Positions 1-8,163 of a stretch of DNA of 36,037 nt are shown in pieces. The translations under genes were made by a program, and so were the position numbers. Below the pieces are notes generated by a model, which worked only from the letters and a program-made list of their open reading frames with translations, was not told the origin of the DNA and did not search any database. Origin of the DNA: a bacterium (GTDB lineage Bacteria; 4484-113; JAGGVC01); assembly GCA_039961635.1 (NCBI GenBank), contig JABRWB010000057.1, forward strand, positions 1-36,037, written 5' to 3'. Within the stretch, counting starts at the first letter, position 1. Each line of letters starts with the position of its first letter.

Positions 1-660
1 CCCCTGCCCTTTGCAGGAAACGCTTTTGCCGTTTTCGATCGGCCACAGCGTGATCAGCCCGAAGCCGCAGGTCAGCTGCGACGGAACCGCGGGCACGTTT
101 TCGCGCACAAGAAGCTCCGCGCCGTCCACGAAAAACCGCACCGACGCGCCCGCGCCGTCGAATTCGACCGCGACTTCGTGCTCCCTCATCGGTACGGTCG
201 GCACGCCCAAATCAACCACCTCGGTGAACGCCTGCTCCGGCGTCGTCGCCCCGGGTATCAGCAGCCGCTCGTATATCGCCCAAATCCTGTGCCCGTTCGT
301 GACGATGTCGAAAACCATCGCGCTCTCGAAATCCAAAACGTTGAACGAGGCGAATCCGTCGCGGTAGTCGTCCGGGTCGCCCGTCACGCTGCCCGCAAGC
401 ACGCACGAAAACCGAGCCGGCCCGCCGCCCGTCGGCCAGCTCATGTTGGCAAGGTAAAGGTGCTTCGGATTGTCGAATATCTGGACAATGTCGTTGTTCG
501 AGCTGAATTTGGGGATGTCAATCGAAAACCGCCCGCCCGCCTGCGTTTCGATAGCGTTCACGTCCCGCCAATACCAGAACGAGCCGTCGCCCAGCGGCGC
601 GGCCGCGATGGTCCATTTGAACGGGTCGAGCGTAGAGCCTGAAAAGTCGTCGTAAAGCAA
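1..660 (-). CDS. DUF6081-like beta-sandwich protein (3' end missing)
   Basis: This frame stays open for 220 codons and runs off the left edge, so the C-terminus is missing. The start is a TTG at 660: an in-frame TGA lies three codons upstream, and an AGGAG sits nine bases before it. The protein starts LLYDDFSGSTLDPFKW and has no signal peptide. It contains DGFASFNVLDFESAMVFDI and, a little further on, RIWAIYERL; these resemble the DUF6081 family, which has a concanavalin/laminin-G-like look, although I am recalling this and could not search it. A later VRFFVDGAELL strand pattern fits a jelly-roll lectin fold. Function is unknown; carbohydrate binding is only a possibility. No partner gene is visible because the downstream side is outside the window. 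Confidence 0.7.
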   Translation of the reverse strand, partial: MLYDDFSGSTLDPFKWTIAAAPLGDGSFWYWRDVNAIETQAGGRFSIDIPKFSSNNDIVQIFDNPKHLYLANMSWPTGGGPARFSCVLAGSVTGDPDDYRDGFASFNVLDFESAMVFDIVTNGHRIWAIYERLLIPGATTPEQAFTEVVDLGVPTVPMREHEVAVEFDGAGASVRFFVDGAELLVRENVPAVPSQLTCGFGLITLWPIENGKSVSCKGQG

Positions 661-837
661 TGATGTTCACTCCTGAAAATGTGAATTCCCGAGCCGCACC
701 TTGGTACCGCCGAAGGCGCGTGATTATTAGGAAGCGAAAGGCGAGTTCGGTGGTCGGAAAAGGAGCAGTATGAACGGTGGATTTAACATATTCGCCCCAG
801 TGCTATTTACGAGAGATGGTTATTTGAAATGCCGTAG

Positions 838-1059
838 GGGAGCAGGAACCCGGCCAAGATTCTGATATACGCAAACAAGGCGGCGAGCATAACCCCCGGC
901 AGCGCGATGAACCACTTCGCGCTCGCCCGCGCGCACCTTGCGCTCGGGAACGCCGAGCACGCGAGAAGGCACGCGGAAAGGATGCTCGCGCTATATCCGG
1001 AGTACGCGGCGACGAGCGAGAAGGTCGCGGAGCTGGTGGGGAGGGTGGGGGAAAAGTAA
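838..1059 (+). pseudogene. 3' remnant of a TPR-repeat gene
   Basis: In plus frame 1, between a TAG at 835 and a TAA at 1057, the DNA encodes a clear tetratricopeptide-type helical pair: A..A..ITPGSAMNHFALAR, then HLALGNAEHARRHAER and LALYPEYA. The first ATG (907) has no ribosome-binding site and the TPR match begins upstream of it, so this is the tail of a longer gene that is no longer present. An AAAAGGAG followed by ATG at 770 opens a 31-codon frame in another phase that ends at 865; it could be a shifted piece of the same gene or chance. The rest of 661-837 shows nothing I can name. The gene abuts the end of the large PKD gene tail to tail. Confidence 0.55.
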
Positions 1060-1065
1060 GTTAGT

Positions 1066-2060
1066 TTAATTTGGTAATCCATACCAAGCATGTTTTAGAT
1101 TAGCGTTGGATCCATCGTAATAAGCAAAATGGGGATAATTGTCCGAATCTAGCGCAATTGAACATCCATACAGCCCGATTTCCCCGGCGCCATCAACAAC
1201 AACATTATTCCAGCCAGGATCAGTGAATCTCGCATATTTAAGATCTTTATTCCACTCATCGCGATAACCAACGCGAGCATTACCCGCAGAATCCAGTTCC
1301 ATCGAAACCCAAAAACCGGTACCGCCTTGTTCGTCAATAATATCAAAGGACCACTGCTCACCGTTATTCCATGCGTATTTTAAGCGCTCCGTTGATGTTC
1401 TGTCTAAATACGCGATATGAGGTCGGTCTGTGCTGTCCACCGCGATAGCCGTAAATTCGCCGAAATCACCATCGCTATCCACGGTTTCTTTTATCCAAGA
1501 TGAACCGTTATAAAACGCATATTTCAGGTCCTTCGCATCGTAAAAGTGATAACTAATATGTGGTCGATTCTGAGAGTCTAGGGCTAAGCTATTGCCTTCA
1601 CCTACGATTCCGGTGCTATCAACTGTAGTAATATTCCAGGATATACCATTGTAATGCGCATACTTTAGGTCATCTGTCGTTCGGTTCTGATAGCTAATAT
1701 GGGGATAGTTATCGCTATCAATTTTAATTGATTTTTGTCCGCCAACATCTCCTGCGCTGTCTATGGTTTCAATATTCCAAGAAGCACCATTCCATTTGCA
1801 ATATTTAAGGTCAAGATTTGTATTGTCTGTATAACAAATATGGGGATAACCAAGCGAGTCTACGGCAATTGAAGTATAATAGCCAACATCTCCGTTTGTA
1901 TCGACAGAAGTGATATTCCAAATCACTCCGTCAAAGTATGCGTACTTGAGATCTCCATTTGTTCCGTCATCATAACTTATATGTATTCGATGATTGGAAT
2001 CTATTGCAATAGAGGCAAAACCGCCAACATCGCCTACGCTGTCAACAACTTCATTATTCA
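1066..2060 (-). repeat. Seven tandem ~48-residue repeats (probable beta-propeller)
   Basis: Seven consecutive protein repeats of about 48 residues (about 144 bases) fill the C-terminus. Each follows the pattern DSxGDVG, SIAxDS, PHISYxD, DLKYAxxNG, W. The repeats are diverged, with repeats 6 and 7 the weakest, and the DNA is not identical from copy to copy. The count of seven, and four short strand-like segments per unit, fit a seven-bladed propeller; this is inference from pattern only. Confidence 0.8.
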
Positions 2061-5000
2061 TACCATAAACTGCAATATTAACATTGTCGATAGAACCAGC
2101 GAAATTGAAATCTGTTACCCTTAGAGTTGCGGTAAAGGACCCTCCCGTGTCATAGGTATGTTGAGCAGTGGCCTGAGTCCCAGAATCAAAATCATACGTC
2201 CCATCCCCCTCCCAATCCCATTCGTATTTGACGATGGTTCCGTCCGGATCATAACTCCCGCTTGCGTCGAAGTTCACCGTCAGTGGTGGGTCGCCTTCCG
2301 TCGGATCCGCGGTAAGAACCGCCACCGGAGGCGCGTTGACGTGGATTGCCACCGTGTCCGTCCCCGTCGCGCCATTGTCGTCCGTCACGCGCAGCTTTGC
2401 TGTGAAGTCGCCGTGGTTCGTGTAAGTGTAATTGGTCCCGCCGCCGGAATTGCTTTCCCAGTCGTACGTCCCGTCGCTCGTCCAGTCCCATTCCCACTTG
2501 ACGATCGTACCGTCGGGGTCGCCGCTTCCGGTCGCGTTGAAACCGACAAGCAACGGCTTCGTCCCACTCGTCGGATTCGCGTTAGCTTCGGCGACCGGCG
2601 GCTTGTTGGTAACCGTGATCTGCACCGAGTCGTACGCAACCTTACCCGTTGGGATGGAGTCGTCGGTAACCTTCAGCGTCGCGGTGTACGTTCCCTTCGC
2701 GTTGTACGTGTGCGCAGCGTCACCGCCCTGCGGCGTGTAGTCGTGCCAGTCGTCGCCCGCGAAAAACTGCCACTCGTACTTGATTATCTCGCCGTCGGCA
2801 TCCGAACTCCCCGTCGCGGTGAAGTTGACGGTGAGTGGCGCAAATCCCGATTGGGGATTCGCGTTAGCGACCGAGGTGGGCGCGCCCGGAACCGTGCTTA
2901 TCGTCGCGCCCGTGTAATCGTCCATCGCGCCTTCCTCGTCGGTGACTGTGAGTGCCGGCGTGAATTCGCCTTCGTCCTCGTAGGTGTGCGAAGGCGTCGC
3001 CCCCGTCCCGTGCGCGGTGCCGTCGCCCCAGTCCCAGTCGTAAGTGAGCGGCCGTCCGTCCGGATCGCCGGACGCCGGACTGCCCGTCGACGCGTTGAAC
3101 TGCACCGTCAGCGGCGCGGCGCCTGATGTCTTGTCGACGACGAAGCCGGCCGTCGGAGCGGTGTTGAAAGGATCCGCGGTCACCGGCCCGGCCTTGCCGG
3201 AGTACAAGCCCGCGCGAACCGCCTCGACCCACAGGTTGTACTCCTTGCTGTTCAGAACCGGCGAGCCGCCGCTGTTTGTAATCGTATACGAACGCGCATC
3301 CCCGGTCGTCTCGAACAGCTTGATGTTGCCCGGATCGTCGGTCGGCGAATAGCTGACGCGATACCCGCTCACGCCCGCAGATGGGCTTGCCTCCCAGTTC
3401 ACGCGGATGTACCTGTATCCCGCGCTTGAGGTCAAATTCTTCGGCGGCTGCGGCGGAGTAGTCGGCTGCCAGACGACTTCGTTACTGCGCCCGCTCGTCC
3501 TGCCGCCGTCCGCAACCGTGCGCGCGAAAAAGTAAAGCACTTCCTCGCCCGGCTCAGGAATGTACGTGTACGAAGTCTGCGTGGACGGCAGGGGATCGGG
3601 CTGGGAAACAAGCACCGGATTGGGATCGCCAAGCTCCAAGCCCTTGTAAACGCGGTATCCAGTGACGGTGTAATCCTGGCCGTCGGGAACGGCCGCCCAG
3701 GACAGATCGACGCGGGTTTCGTTTGACGTGCCGAGAAGCGTAAGGGGATTGGGCGCGGGTATACCCGACGGCGGCCACTTGACCTCGTTGGAGAACGAGC
3801 TTTCGGCATCGTTGCGCTCACAGGTTACGGCGAAGAAAATGCTCATCCCGCCCATAAGCTGCTCCGTAATCGGCGTGTCGAACGTGTTGCCGGATGTGAG
3901 ACCGAGGAAAGTCGGACGGGAATCCCACCGGCGCAGCGAGTAGTAGACGCGGAATACGTCCTCGGGGGTGGCGTTCGGATCGTCGCTTCCCCAGCTCAGG
4001 TGCACTCCCGTCTCGGTGGGATCGACGCGCAGATCGGTAGGCGCCCAGGGTAAGTTCGAATCGACATGCACCGGCGGCGCTTCCTGGATGACAAATACAA
4101 TGGCGGACTGGCCTTCAGGTATCCCCTGCACCGTGACGACGGGAACGAACTTGCCGGATTGGGTAAAGGAGTGAGTGAACTCGTGCGTGAATTGCGAGGA
4201 TGCCGCGCTGTCCGTAGCACTGTCCCCCCAGTTGATTCCGTACGAGACAGGGGTTACGTCCCCGAATACTTCGATACCGAGCGTCACATCCTGGCCGGAG
4301 TCGATATGGAACGGCCCGATGTACTTCGCATGCACGTTGAACTTGGGCGCGGAAGGAGGATTGGGCGCGGACTCCTGTTTGGAATTGCGCTTCGCGATGT
4401 AGTAGTACCAATCCCCGTTGCCCCATCCGTCTCCGTCCTCGGTGATAGTGGAAGCGGATCGCAAACTGGACGGCTGCGCGGGCAGCGTGTCCACGTAGGA
4501 GTATGTCTTGGGTGTTCCCTGGTTGAAGTCGGGAGTGCGCACTACAGTGGGCGCGTCGCTGTCGGTGGGGTTTGGTATCCGCTCGGGTATCCCGCCCGAA
4601 AGCGGTATACGCCAGATGTCGTATCCCCACGGCCCGGTGTAAAGGTAATTCAGCGCAATCGTCGTGATGTCGCTCACCCCGATTTCGGTCTCCGGCTCGG
4701 AGGCCGCGGCCGCCGTCTGGTATCCCTGCGCGTAAAGCAGCATCCGGTCGGATTCTTCGTTGGCTCCGTTTCCGTATCCGGCGCCGTACATCGTCAGGTA
4801 ATTGAGCGCGATCGGGGTGATGTCCGATACTCCCACTTCGAAGTTGCCGTCGAAGTCCCCCGCAAGCGTCTCGTTCCAAACAATCTCGTTCTTCCCGTCC
4901 AGACGCGGGATGACGAAGACGTCTCCAATCGTCAATCCAACCTCGTCGTCACGGTCGCCGGAAGATGCCGTGCGGATGGGGAAGCTCGATACATTGCGGG

Positions 5001-5301
5001 ACGATGCGATTTCCTGCACCTTTGCAAGAAGCTCCGCGCGGAGCGTCTCGAACAAACCCTTGTCAACATTGGCCGATGCGGGTGGCTCGTACGCCTTGAT
5101 TTCGGCGATCACCTCGTCAACGGAGCGCGAAACCTGGGGCGGGATTCTGTTTTGAGTCGTGATGGCTTGTCCGCCTCCGGGCTCCGTCCTTCCGCCAAGC
5201 CGAGACTTTCCGCGCCCGCAGGACGCAAGTGTTACGGCAAGAACTAAGGCAATCAAAGCTATGGCAATTGCCCAGACAATCCAGCCGCCCTTTCCAGTCA
5301 T
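1066..5301 (-). CDS. Large PKD/FN3 lipoprotein with dockerin-like pair and seven C-terminal repeats
   Basis: Predicted 1411-residue surface lipoprotein. Residues 1-28 form a signal peptide ending in the lipobox LASC (Cys28). A module with LFETLRAEL (83-91) precedes two dockerin/EF-hand-like repeats, GVSDITPIALNYL (about 157-169) and GVSDITTIALNYL (208-220). There follow a PKD-like domain (about 320-400), about three fibronectin type III domains (415-705), and four PKD domains (about 720-1070) with the usual DPDG and YEWDW patterns. Residues from about 1080 to the end are seven tandem repeats (separate entry). The ATG has AGGAG six bases upstream. Likely role is adhesion, scaffold or ligand binding outside the cell; no catalytic motif is seen. 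The 5' two thirds are GC-rich while the repeat region is clearly AT-richer, suggesting a composite gene. Confidence 0.9.
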   Translation of the reverse strand: MTGKGGWIVWAIAIALIALVLAVTLASCGRGKSRLGGRTEPGGGQAITTQNRIPPQVSRSVDEVIAEIKAYEPPASANVDKGLFETLRAELLAKVQEIASSRNVSSFPIRTASSGDRDDEVGLTIGDVFVIPRLDGKNEIVWNETLAGDFDGNFEVGVSDITPIALNYLTMYGAGYGNGANEESDRMLLYAQGYQTAAAASEPETEIGVSDITTIALNYLYTGPWGYDIWRIPLSGGIPERIPNPTDSDAPTVVRTPDFNQGTPKTYSYVDTLPAQPSSLRSASTITEDGDGWGNGDWYYYIAKRNSKQESAPNPPSAPKFNVHAKYIGPFHIDSGQDVTLGIEVFGDVTPVSYGINWGDSATDSAASSQFTHEFTHSFTQSGKFVPVVTVQGIPEGQSAIVFVIQEAPPVHVDSNLPWAPTDLRVDPTETGVHLSWGSDDPNATPEDVFRVYYSLRRWDSRPTFLGLTSGNTFDTPITEQLMGGMSIFFAVTCERNDAESSFSNEVKWPPSGIPAPNPLTLLGTSNETRVDLSWAAVPDGQDYTVTGYRVYKGLELGDPNPVLVSQPDPLPSTQTSYTYIPEPGEEVLYFFARTVADGGRTSGRSNEVVWQPTTPPQPPKNLTSSAGYRYIRVNWEASPSAGVSGYRVSYSPTDDPGNIKLFETTGDARSYTITNSGGSPVLNSKEYNLWVEAVRAGLYSGKAGPVTADPFNTAPTAGFVVDKTSGAAPLTVQFNASTGSPASGDPDGRPLTYDWDWGDGTAHGTGATPSHTYEDEGEFTPALTVTDEEGAMDDYTGATISTVPGAPTSVANANPQSGFAPLTVNFTATGSSDADGEIIKYEWQFFAGDDWHDYTPQGGDAAHTYNAKGTYTATLKVTDDSIPTGKVAYDSVQITVTNKPPVAEANANPTSGTKPLLVGFNATGSGDPDGTIVKWEWDWTSDGTYDWESNSGGGTNYTYTNHGDFTAKLRVTDDNGATGTDTVAIHVNAPPVAVLTADPTEGDPPLTVNFDASGSYDPDGTIVKYEWDWEGDGTYDFDSGTQATAQHTYDTGGSFTATLRVTDFNFAGSIDNVNIAVYGMNNEVVDSVGDVGGFASIAIDSNHRIHISYDDGTNGDLKYAYFDGVIWNITSVDTNGDVGYYTSIAVDSLGYPHICYTDNTNLDLKYCKWNGASWNIETIDSAGDVGGQKSIKIDSDNYPHISYQNRTTDDLKYAHYNGISWNITTVDSTGIVGEGNSLALDSQNRPHISYHFYDAKDLKYAFYNGSSWIKETVDSDGDFGEFTAIAVDSTDRPHIAYLDRTSTERLKYAWNNGEQWSFDIIDEQGGTGFWVSMELDSAGNARVGYRDEWNKDLKYARFTDPGWNNVVVDGAGEIGLYGCSIALDSDNYPHFAYYDGSNANLKHAWYGLPN

Positions 5302-5333
5302 ATGAAACTCCTGAGGACGAGACGAACAGGCTT

Positions 5334-5339
5334 ATTATA
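5334..5339 (-). promoter_or_regulatory. -10 element for the 1411-residue lipoprotein gene
   Basis: A perfect TATAAT on the minus strand lies 32 bases before the ATG at 5301, between the end of the ROK gene and this gene. No good -35 hexamer is seen at 16-18 bases, so the promoter rests on the -10 element alone. It implies that the lipoprotein can be transcribed separately from the purine operon upstream. Confidence 0.5.
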
Positions 5340-5371
5340 CCCGGAAATTTAAAACGCGTATATGGCGTTAG

Positions 5372-6304
5372 TCACGCGCCCAGCGCGCAGGCCGCGCCCA
5401 GCAAATTCGCCCTGTTCTGCAGCTCGCTCCAGAGAAGCTCCGCGTTCGCGCGCACCGAAATAAGCGTGCCGGCCTCCAGGTGGCTGCGAAGCATCGGCTC
5501 GATGAACTCCCGCGCGCCGCTTATCCCGCCGCCGATGACGACGGCGTCCGGATTGAGCATGTTGCACATCCCGGCGATCCCGATTCCGATGCGCATCCCG
5601 ATGCGGCGGAACGTGCGCAGCGCGGCCTCCTCGCCTTCCTCCGCGCGCCGCTTAATCGTTTCGACGGTGATTCCCGGCTCCGCCTTGCCGCCTTTTTCGA
5701 TGTAGGTCCAGATAATCCCTTTCGCGGCGGCGCCGGCCTCCAGGCAGAATCTTCCGCCGCAGCCGCACGGCGGCCACTCCATATCCTGCGGAATCTTGGA
5801 ATGCCCCGGCTCGATTCCGTAGCCCTGGCCGCCGTGGAATAATTTGCCGTCCTTTACGAATCCGCCTCCGATGCCGGTTCCGAGCGTCAGCCCCAGCACG
5901 CTGCGGCAATCCTTCGCGACGCCGTACTTCCATTCGCCGAGCGTAAAGCAGTCCGCATCGTTTTCGACGGCGACCTTCGCCGCGATTCCGTCCGATGAAA
6001 GCGCGTCGGATGCAAGCCTCGCAAGGGGCGCGTCGAACCACTTTAAATTCGGCGCTTCGGCCACGATGCCGTCCCTGCAAAGCCCCGCGACGCTGATCCC
6101 GACGCCCGCGATCTCGTCGCCTTCCGCTCCTTCCAGGAGAAACCGCACCAGCGCGGGCAGCCCCGCCGCGAATTCCGCGGGATTATCCGTGCCGATTTCG
6201 ACGCGGCCCACGAACGAAACCAGCTCCCCCGACGAAGTGTCCACAAGCCCCGCCTTCACCGCGCTTCCGCCGATATCGAGTGCTACCGCAAGTTTCGCGC
6301 TCAT
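5372..6304 (-). CDS. ROK family sugar kinase (glucokinase-like)
   Basis: A 310-residue ROK-family protein, the usual length. The N-terminal phosphate loop is LDIGGSAVKAGLVD (9-22). The catalytic-base region is ENDAD (114-118), followed by LTLGTGIGGGFV (139-150). The ROK zinc site is present: His168, Cys180, Cys182 and Cys187 in the CxCGxxxC motif. The family phosphorylates hexoses such as glucose, N-acetylglucosamine or N-acetylmannosamine with ATP; the exact sugar cannot be read from the sequence. No helix-turn-helix is fused, so it is a kinase rather than a ROK repressor. Its ATG overlaps the TGA of the DHH gene by four bases (ATGA) with AGGAG upstream, so the two are translationally coupled. 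Confidence 0.9.
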   Translation of the reverse strand: MSAKLAVALDIGGSAVKAGLVDTSSGELVSFVGRVEIGTDNPAEFAAGLPALVRFLLEGAEGDEIAGVGISVAGLCRDGIVAEAPNLKWFDAPLARLASDALSSDGIAAKVAVENDADCFTLGEWKYGVAKDCRSVLGLTLGTGIGGGFVKDGKLFHGGQGYGIEPGHSKIPQDMEWPPCGCGGRFCLEAGAAAKGIIWTYIEKGGKAEPGITVETIKRRAEEGEEAALRTFRRIGMRIGIGIAGMCNMLNPDAVVIGGGISGAREFIEPMLRSHLEAGTLISVRANAELLWSELQNRANLLGAACALGA

Positions 6305-8091
6305 TGCCTGCTCCTAATATTGTTTTTGCCGTCCCCGCCGTCGGGAAAAACGGCTTCCATGAATGCGTTTACGCGTTTGACCACAAGATTGATAAGCCTT
6401 TTTTCGCTTCCCTGACGAACGTCCAGCCAGAACGCACGCGGGTGACCTATCCACCTGGTCTGGTACGATTGCGGCAAAAACAGCCTGATATCCGGCGCGC
6501 TGTTGGCCTCGTGGTGGGTAAGAAACAATACGTTCGCTTTGCCGTTCTCCAGTATCCGCGTCGCGACCGCGTACGGGGTGCGAAGCAGGCCGTTTCCGTA
6601 TTTTCCGAAGGAGGACATCGCGTCCTCCATTATTTCGTACCAGAACCGGCCCGCGCCCGGCGGACGCTTGGTGAAAACGATAATCCTGCCCATCGGTTCG
6701 AAAAGCGGCTCCAGCCCTTCTACCGCGGCCCCCGGATAAAGCCCCCAGGCCCCGGAATGGCTGTTCCAGTATTCCGCCAACTCGGGATTCTCCTCGATAA
6801 GCGCGGCCGGCGGCGATGATACGTCAGCAAGCGTAAGCGGACTTTCCTTGGCTTTTTTTCCAAGCTCGATCAAATATTCCCGGTCGAGCCGCATTATCCG
6901 GTCCTTGACGGATGAAAACAAATCGAGCGATTGCTTGCGCAATATTTTTCTTAGCTGTCGCGGCGGGGGAGTGACCGAATCGAGCGCAGACTCGACGCCG
7001 TTCAAAATCAAAAACAAATCCTTCATCTTGCCCGATTCGCGCCACAGCTTCGCCGCCCACATCGCGTACGGATCTTTATCCGAAACCGCGCCCACCGTCA
7101 GCAATTCTATTTCGCGCATCGGAAGGCTCTGCGCAAGATGCGTGCCCAGAACCCCGGTCAGATGCAGCGTCACCTTCGGTCCGGCCAGCTTGGACGCCGC
7201 CAGGAGCGTGTCGCGGTGATGGTCTATCCATAGTATCGGTTTTTCTCCGGCATTGGCTTTCGCCGCGAATTCGAAGCAGCGATCGGGATTGCGGCTGTCT
7301 ATAGAAAGATCGAGAAGGACGAGCGCCCCGATATCCGGTTTCTCGTAAAGCTCTTTGATTATCCTTTTCCAAAGCCTGGCGTAATCGCCCGTGGTGTCAT
7401 AGCTCGATACTATTCTGGAAGCAAGCCCCGACTCCCTGAGAGTCCTGACCGTCGGAATCATCGCCGTCAGTCCGTGAGGATCGAAATGAGCAACCACGGC
7501 GACTTCAGTCCCCGCCTTGACATGGCTTAGCGGATCGAGAACGTTGGCGGTTATCGGAATATTTAATCCGGACGTTTCAACCAGCGCTGCAAGCTCTTCG
7601 CGGACTCGATATCCGTCCGGGCCGGAAACGGGGGATACCGACACGCTTCCGTCGAACCGCAGGACGACTCTCGGCCAAAGAGGGGGCAGGCCGTTTTCGG
7701 ATTCCGCCATCTCGATGGATGCCAGGCCGCGGGCGAACCTGACCAGCGCGGGCAGCCGGCCTTCCCAAGCAGTCCCCGCGGCGAACGCCTCGGCGGCCTC
7801 TTCGGGCATACCCTTTGAGGATGCCGAAAAAGCGCCTCTCAAGGGATGAGACACCGGGAGCTTCGTGCAATCAATCGTCGTGAACGAAAGCCGGGCGACA
7901 TCAACAAGCGGCAGCCGAAGGGATATCGGCACACCAGACAGCACGGCGAGCCTTTCCAGCCAATCGGCGAAAAGGGCTGCCCGCGCGCGCGCGCGCGCGA
8001 CTCCGCCCGTGATTTCCACGGACCAGTCCGCAGCTGCCCAAAGCTCAAGAAAGCGCGCGGGCCACGTCGCTTCGGTTGTGGATGCGGCCAC
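6301..8091 (-). CDS. DHH-family phosphoesterase-like protein
   Basis: A 596-residue protein with the metal-site motifs of the DHH superfamily (RecJ, NrnA, pyrophosphatase): AHFDPHG at 201-207 (His202, Asp204), LLDLSID at 259-265 (Asp261, Asp265) and the DHH triad at 290-292. The first motif has His206 where the usual HxDxDG has Asp. The first 190 residues and the C-terminal half are not recognised; the C-terminus contains VLFLTHHE and ends in a short helical segment. The family cleaves phosphodiester or phosphoanhydride bonds, but the substrate here is unknown. The GTG start has no ribosome-binding site; a TATAAT ends seven bases before it. A run of GC dinucleotides at 7979-7999 encodes ARARARA. 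It is coupled to the ROK kinase downstream. Confidence 0.8.
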   Translation of the reverse strand: MAASTTEATWPARFLELWAAADWSVEITGGVARARARAALFADWLERLAVLSGVPISLRLPLVDVARLSFTTIDCTKLPVSHPLRGAFSASSKGMPEEAAEAFAAGTAWEGRLPALVRFARGLASIEMAESENGLPPLWPRVVLRFDGSVSVSPVSGPDGYRVREELAALVETSGLNIPITANVLDPLSHVKAGTEVAVVAHFDPHGLTAMIPTVRTLRESGLASRIVSSYDTTGDYARLWKRIIKELYEKPDIGALVLLDLSIDSRNPDRCFEFAAKANAGEKPILWIDHHRDTLLAASKLAGPKVTLHLTGVLGTHLAQSLPMREIELLTVGAVSDKDPYAMWAAKLWRESGKMKDLFLILNGVESALDSVTPPPRQLRKILRKQSLDLFSSVKDRIMRLDREYLIELGKKAKESPLTLADVSSPPAALIEENPELAEYWNSHSGAWGLYPGAAVEGLEPLFEPMGRIIVFTKRPPGAGRFWYEIMEDAMSSFGKYGNGLLRTPYAVATRILENGKANVLFLTHHEANSAPDIRLFLPQSYQTRWIGHPRAFWLDVRQGSEKRLINLVVKRVNAFMEAVFPDGGDGKNNIRSRQ

Positions 8092-8097
8092 CGCCGC

Positions 8098-8103
8098 ATT
8101 ATA
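8098..8103 (-). promoter_or_regulatory. -10 hexamer six bases before the DHH gene GTG (leaderless)
   Basis: TATAAT on the minus strand is followed by six bases and then the GTG at 8091, so transcription would begin at or within a base or two of the start codon. No Shine-Dalgarno sequence is present and no clear -35 is seen. Four other genes in this window share the arrangement. Confidence 0.5.
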
Positions 8104-8163
8104 ACTTGCACAATTGCGACAGTCCTTTGGAGCGAGGCACTTCCCCTCGCATTCGAAGGGAAT

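Noticed and set aside
807-1091. Minus-strand open frame of 94 codons
   Set aside because: It overlaps the end of the PKD gene and is antisense to the TPR remnant, whose plus-strand reading has clear TPR character.
2158-3126. Plus-strand open frame of 322 codons
   Set aside because: Antisense to the PKD domains; Arg/Val-rich composition typical of a shadow frame in GC-rich DNA, with no motif.
4066-5247. Plus-strand open frame of 393 codons
   Set aside because: Antisense shadow of the N-terminal part of the 1411-residue protein; no recognisable domain or ribosome-binding site.
1066-5301. Repeats considered as a CRISPR-like or DNA-level array
   Set aside because: The periodicity is at protein level (about 144 bases) with diverged DNA and no spacer structure. 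I saw no CRISPR array, insertion sequence or integrase in the window.
7979-7999. Run of alternating GC, considered as a Z-DNA or slippage element
   Set aside because: It lies in frame within the DHH gene and encodes Ala-Arg repeats; nothing else supports a function.
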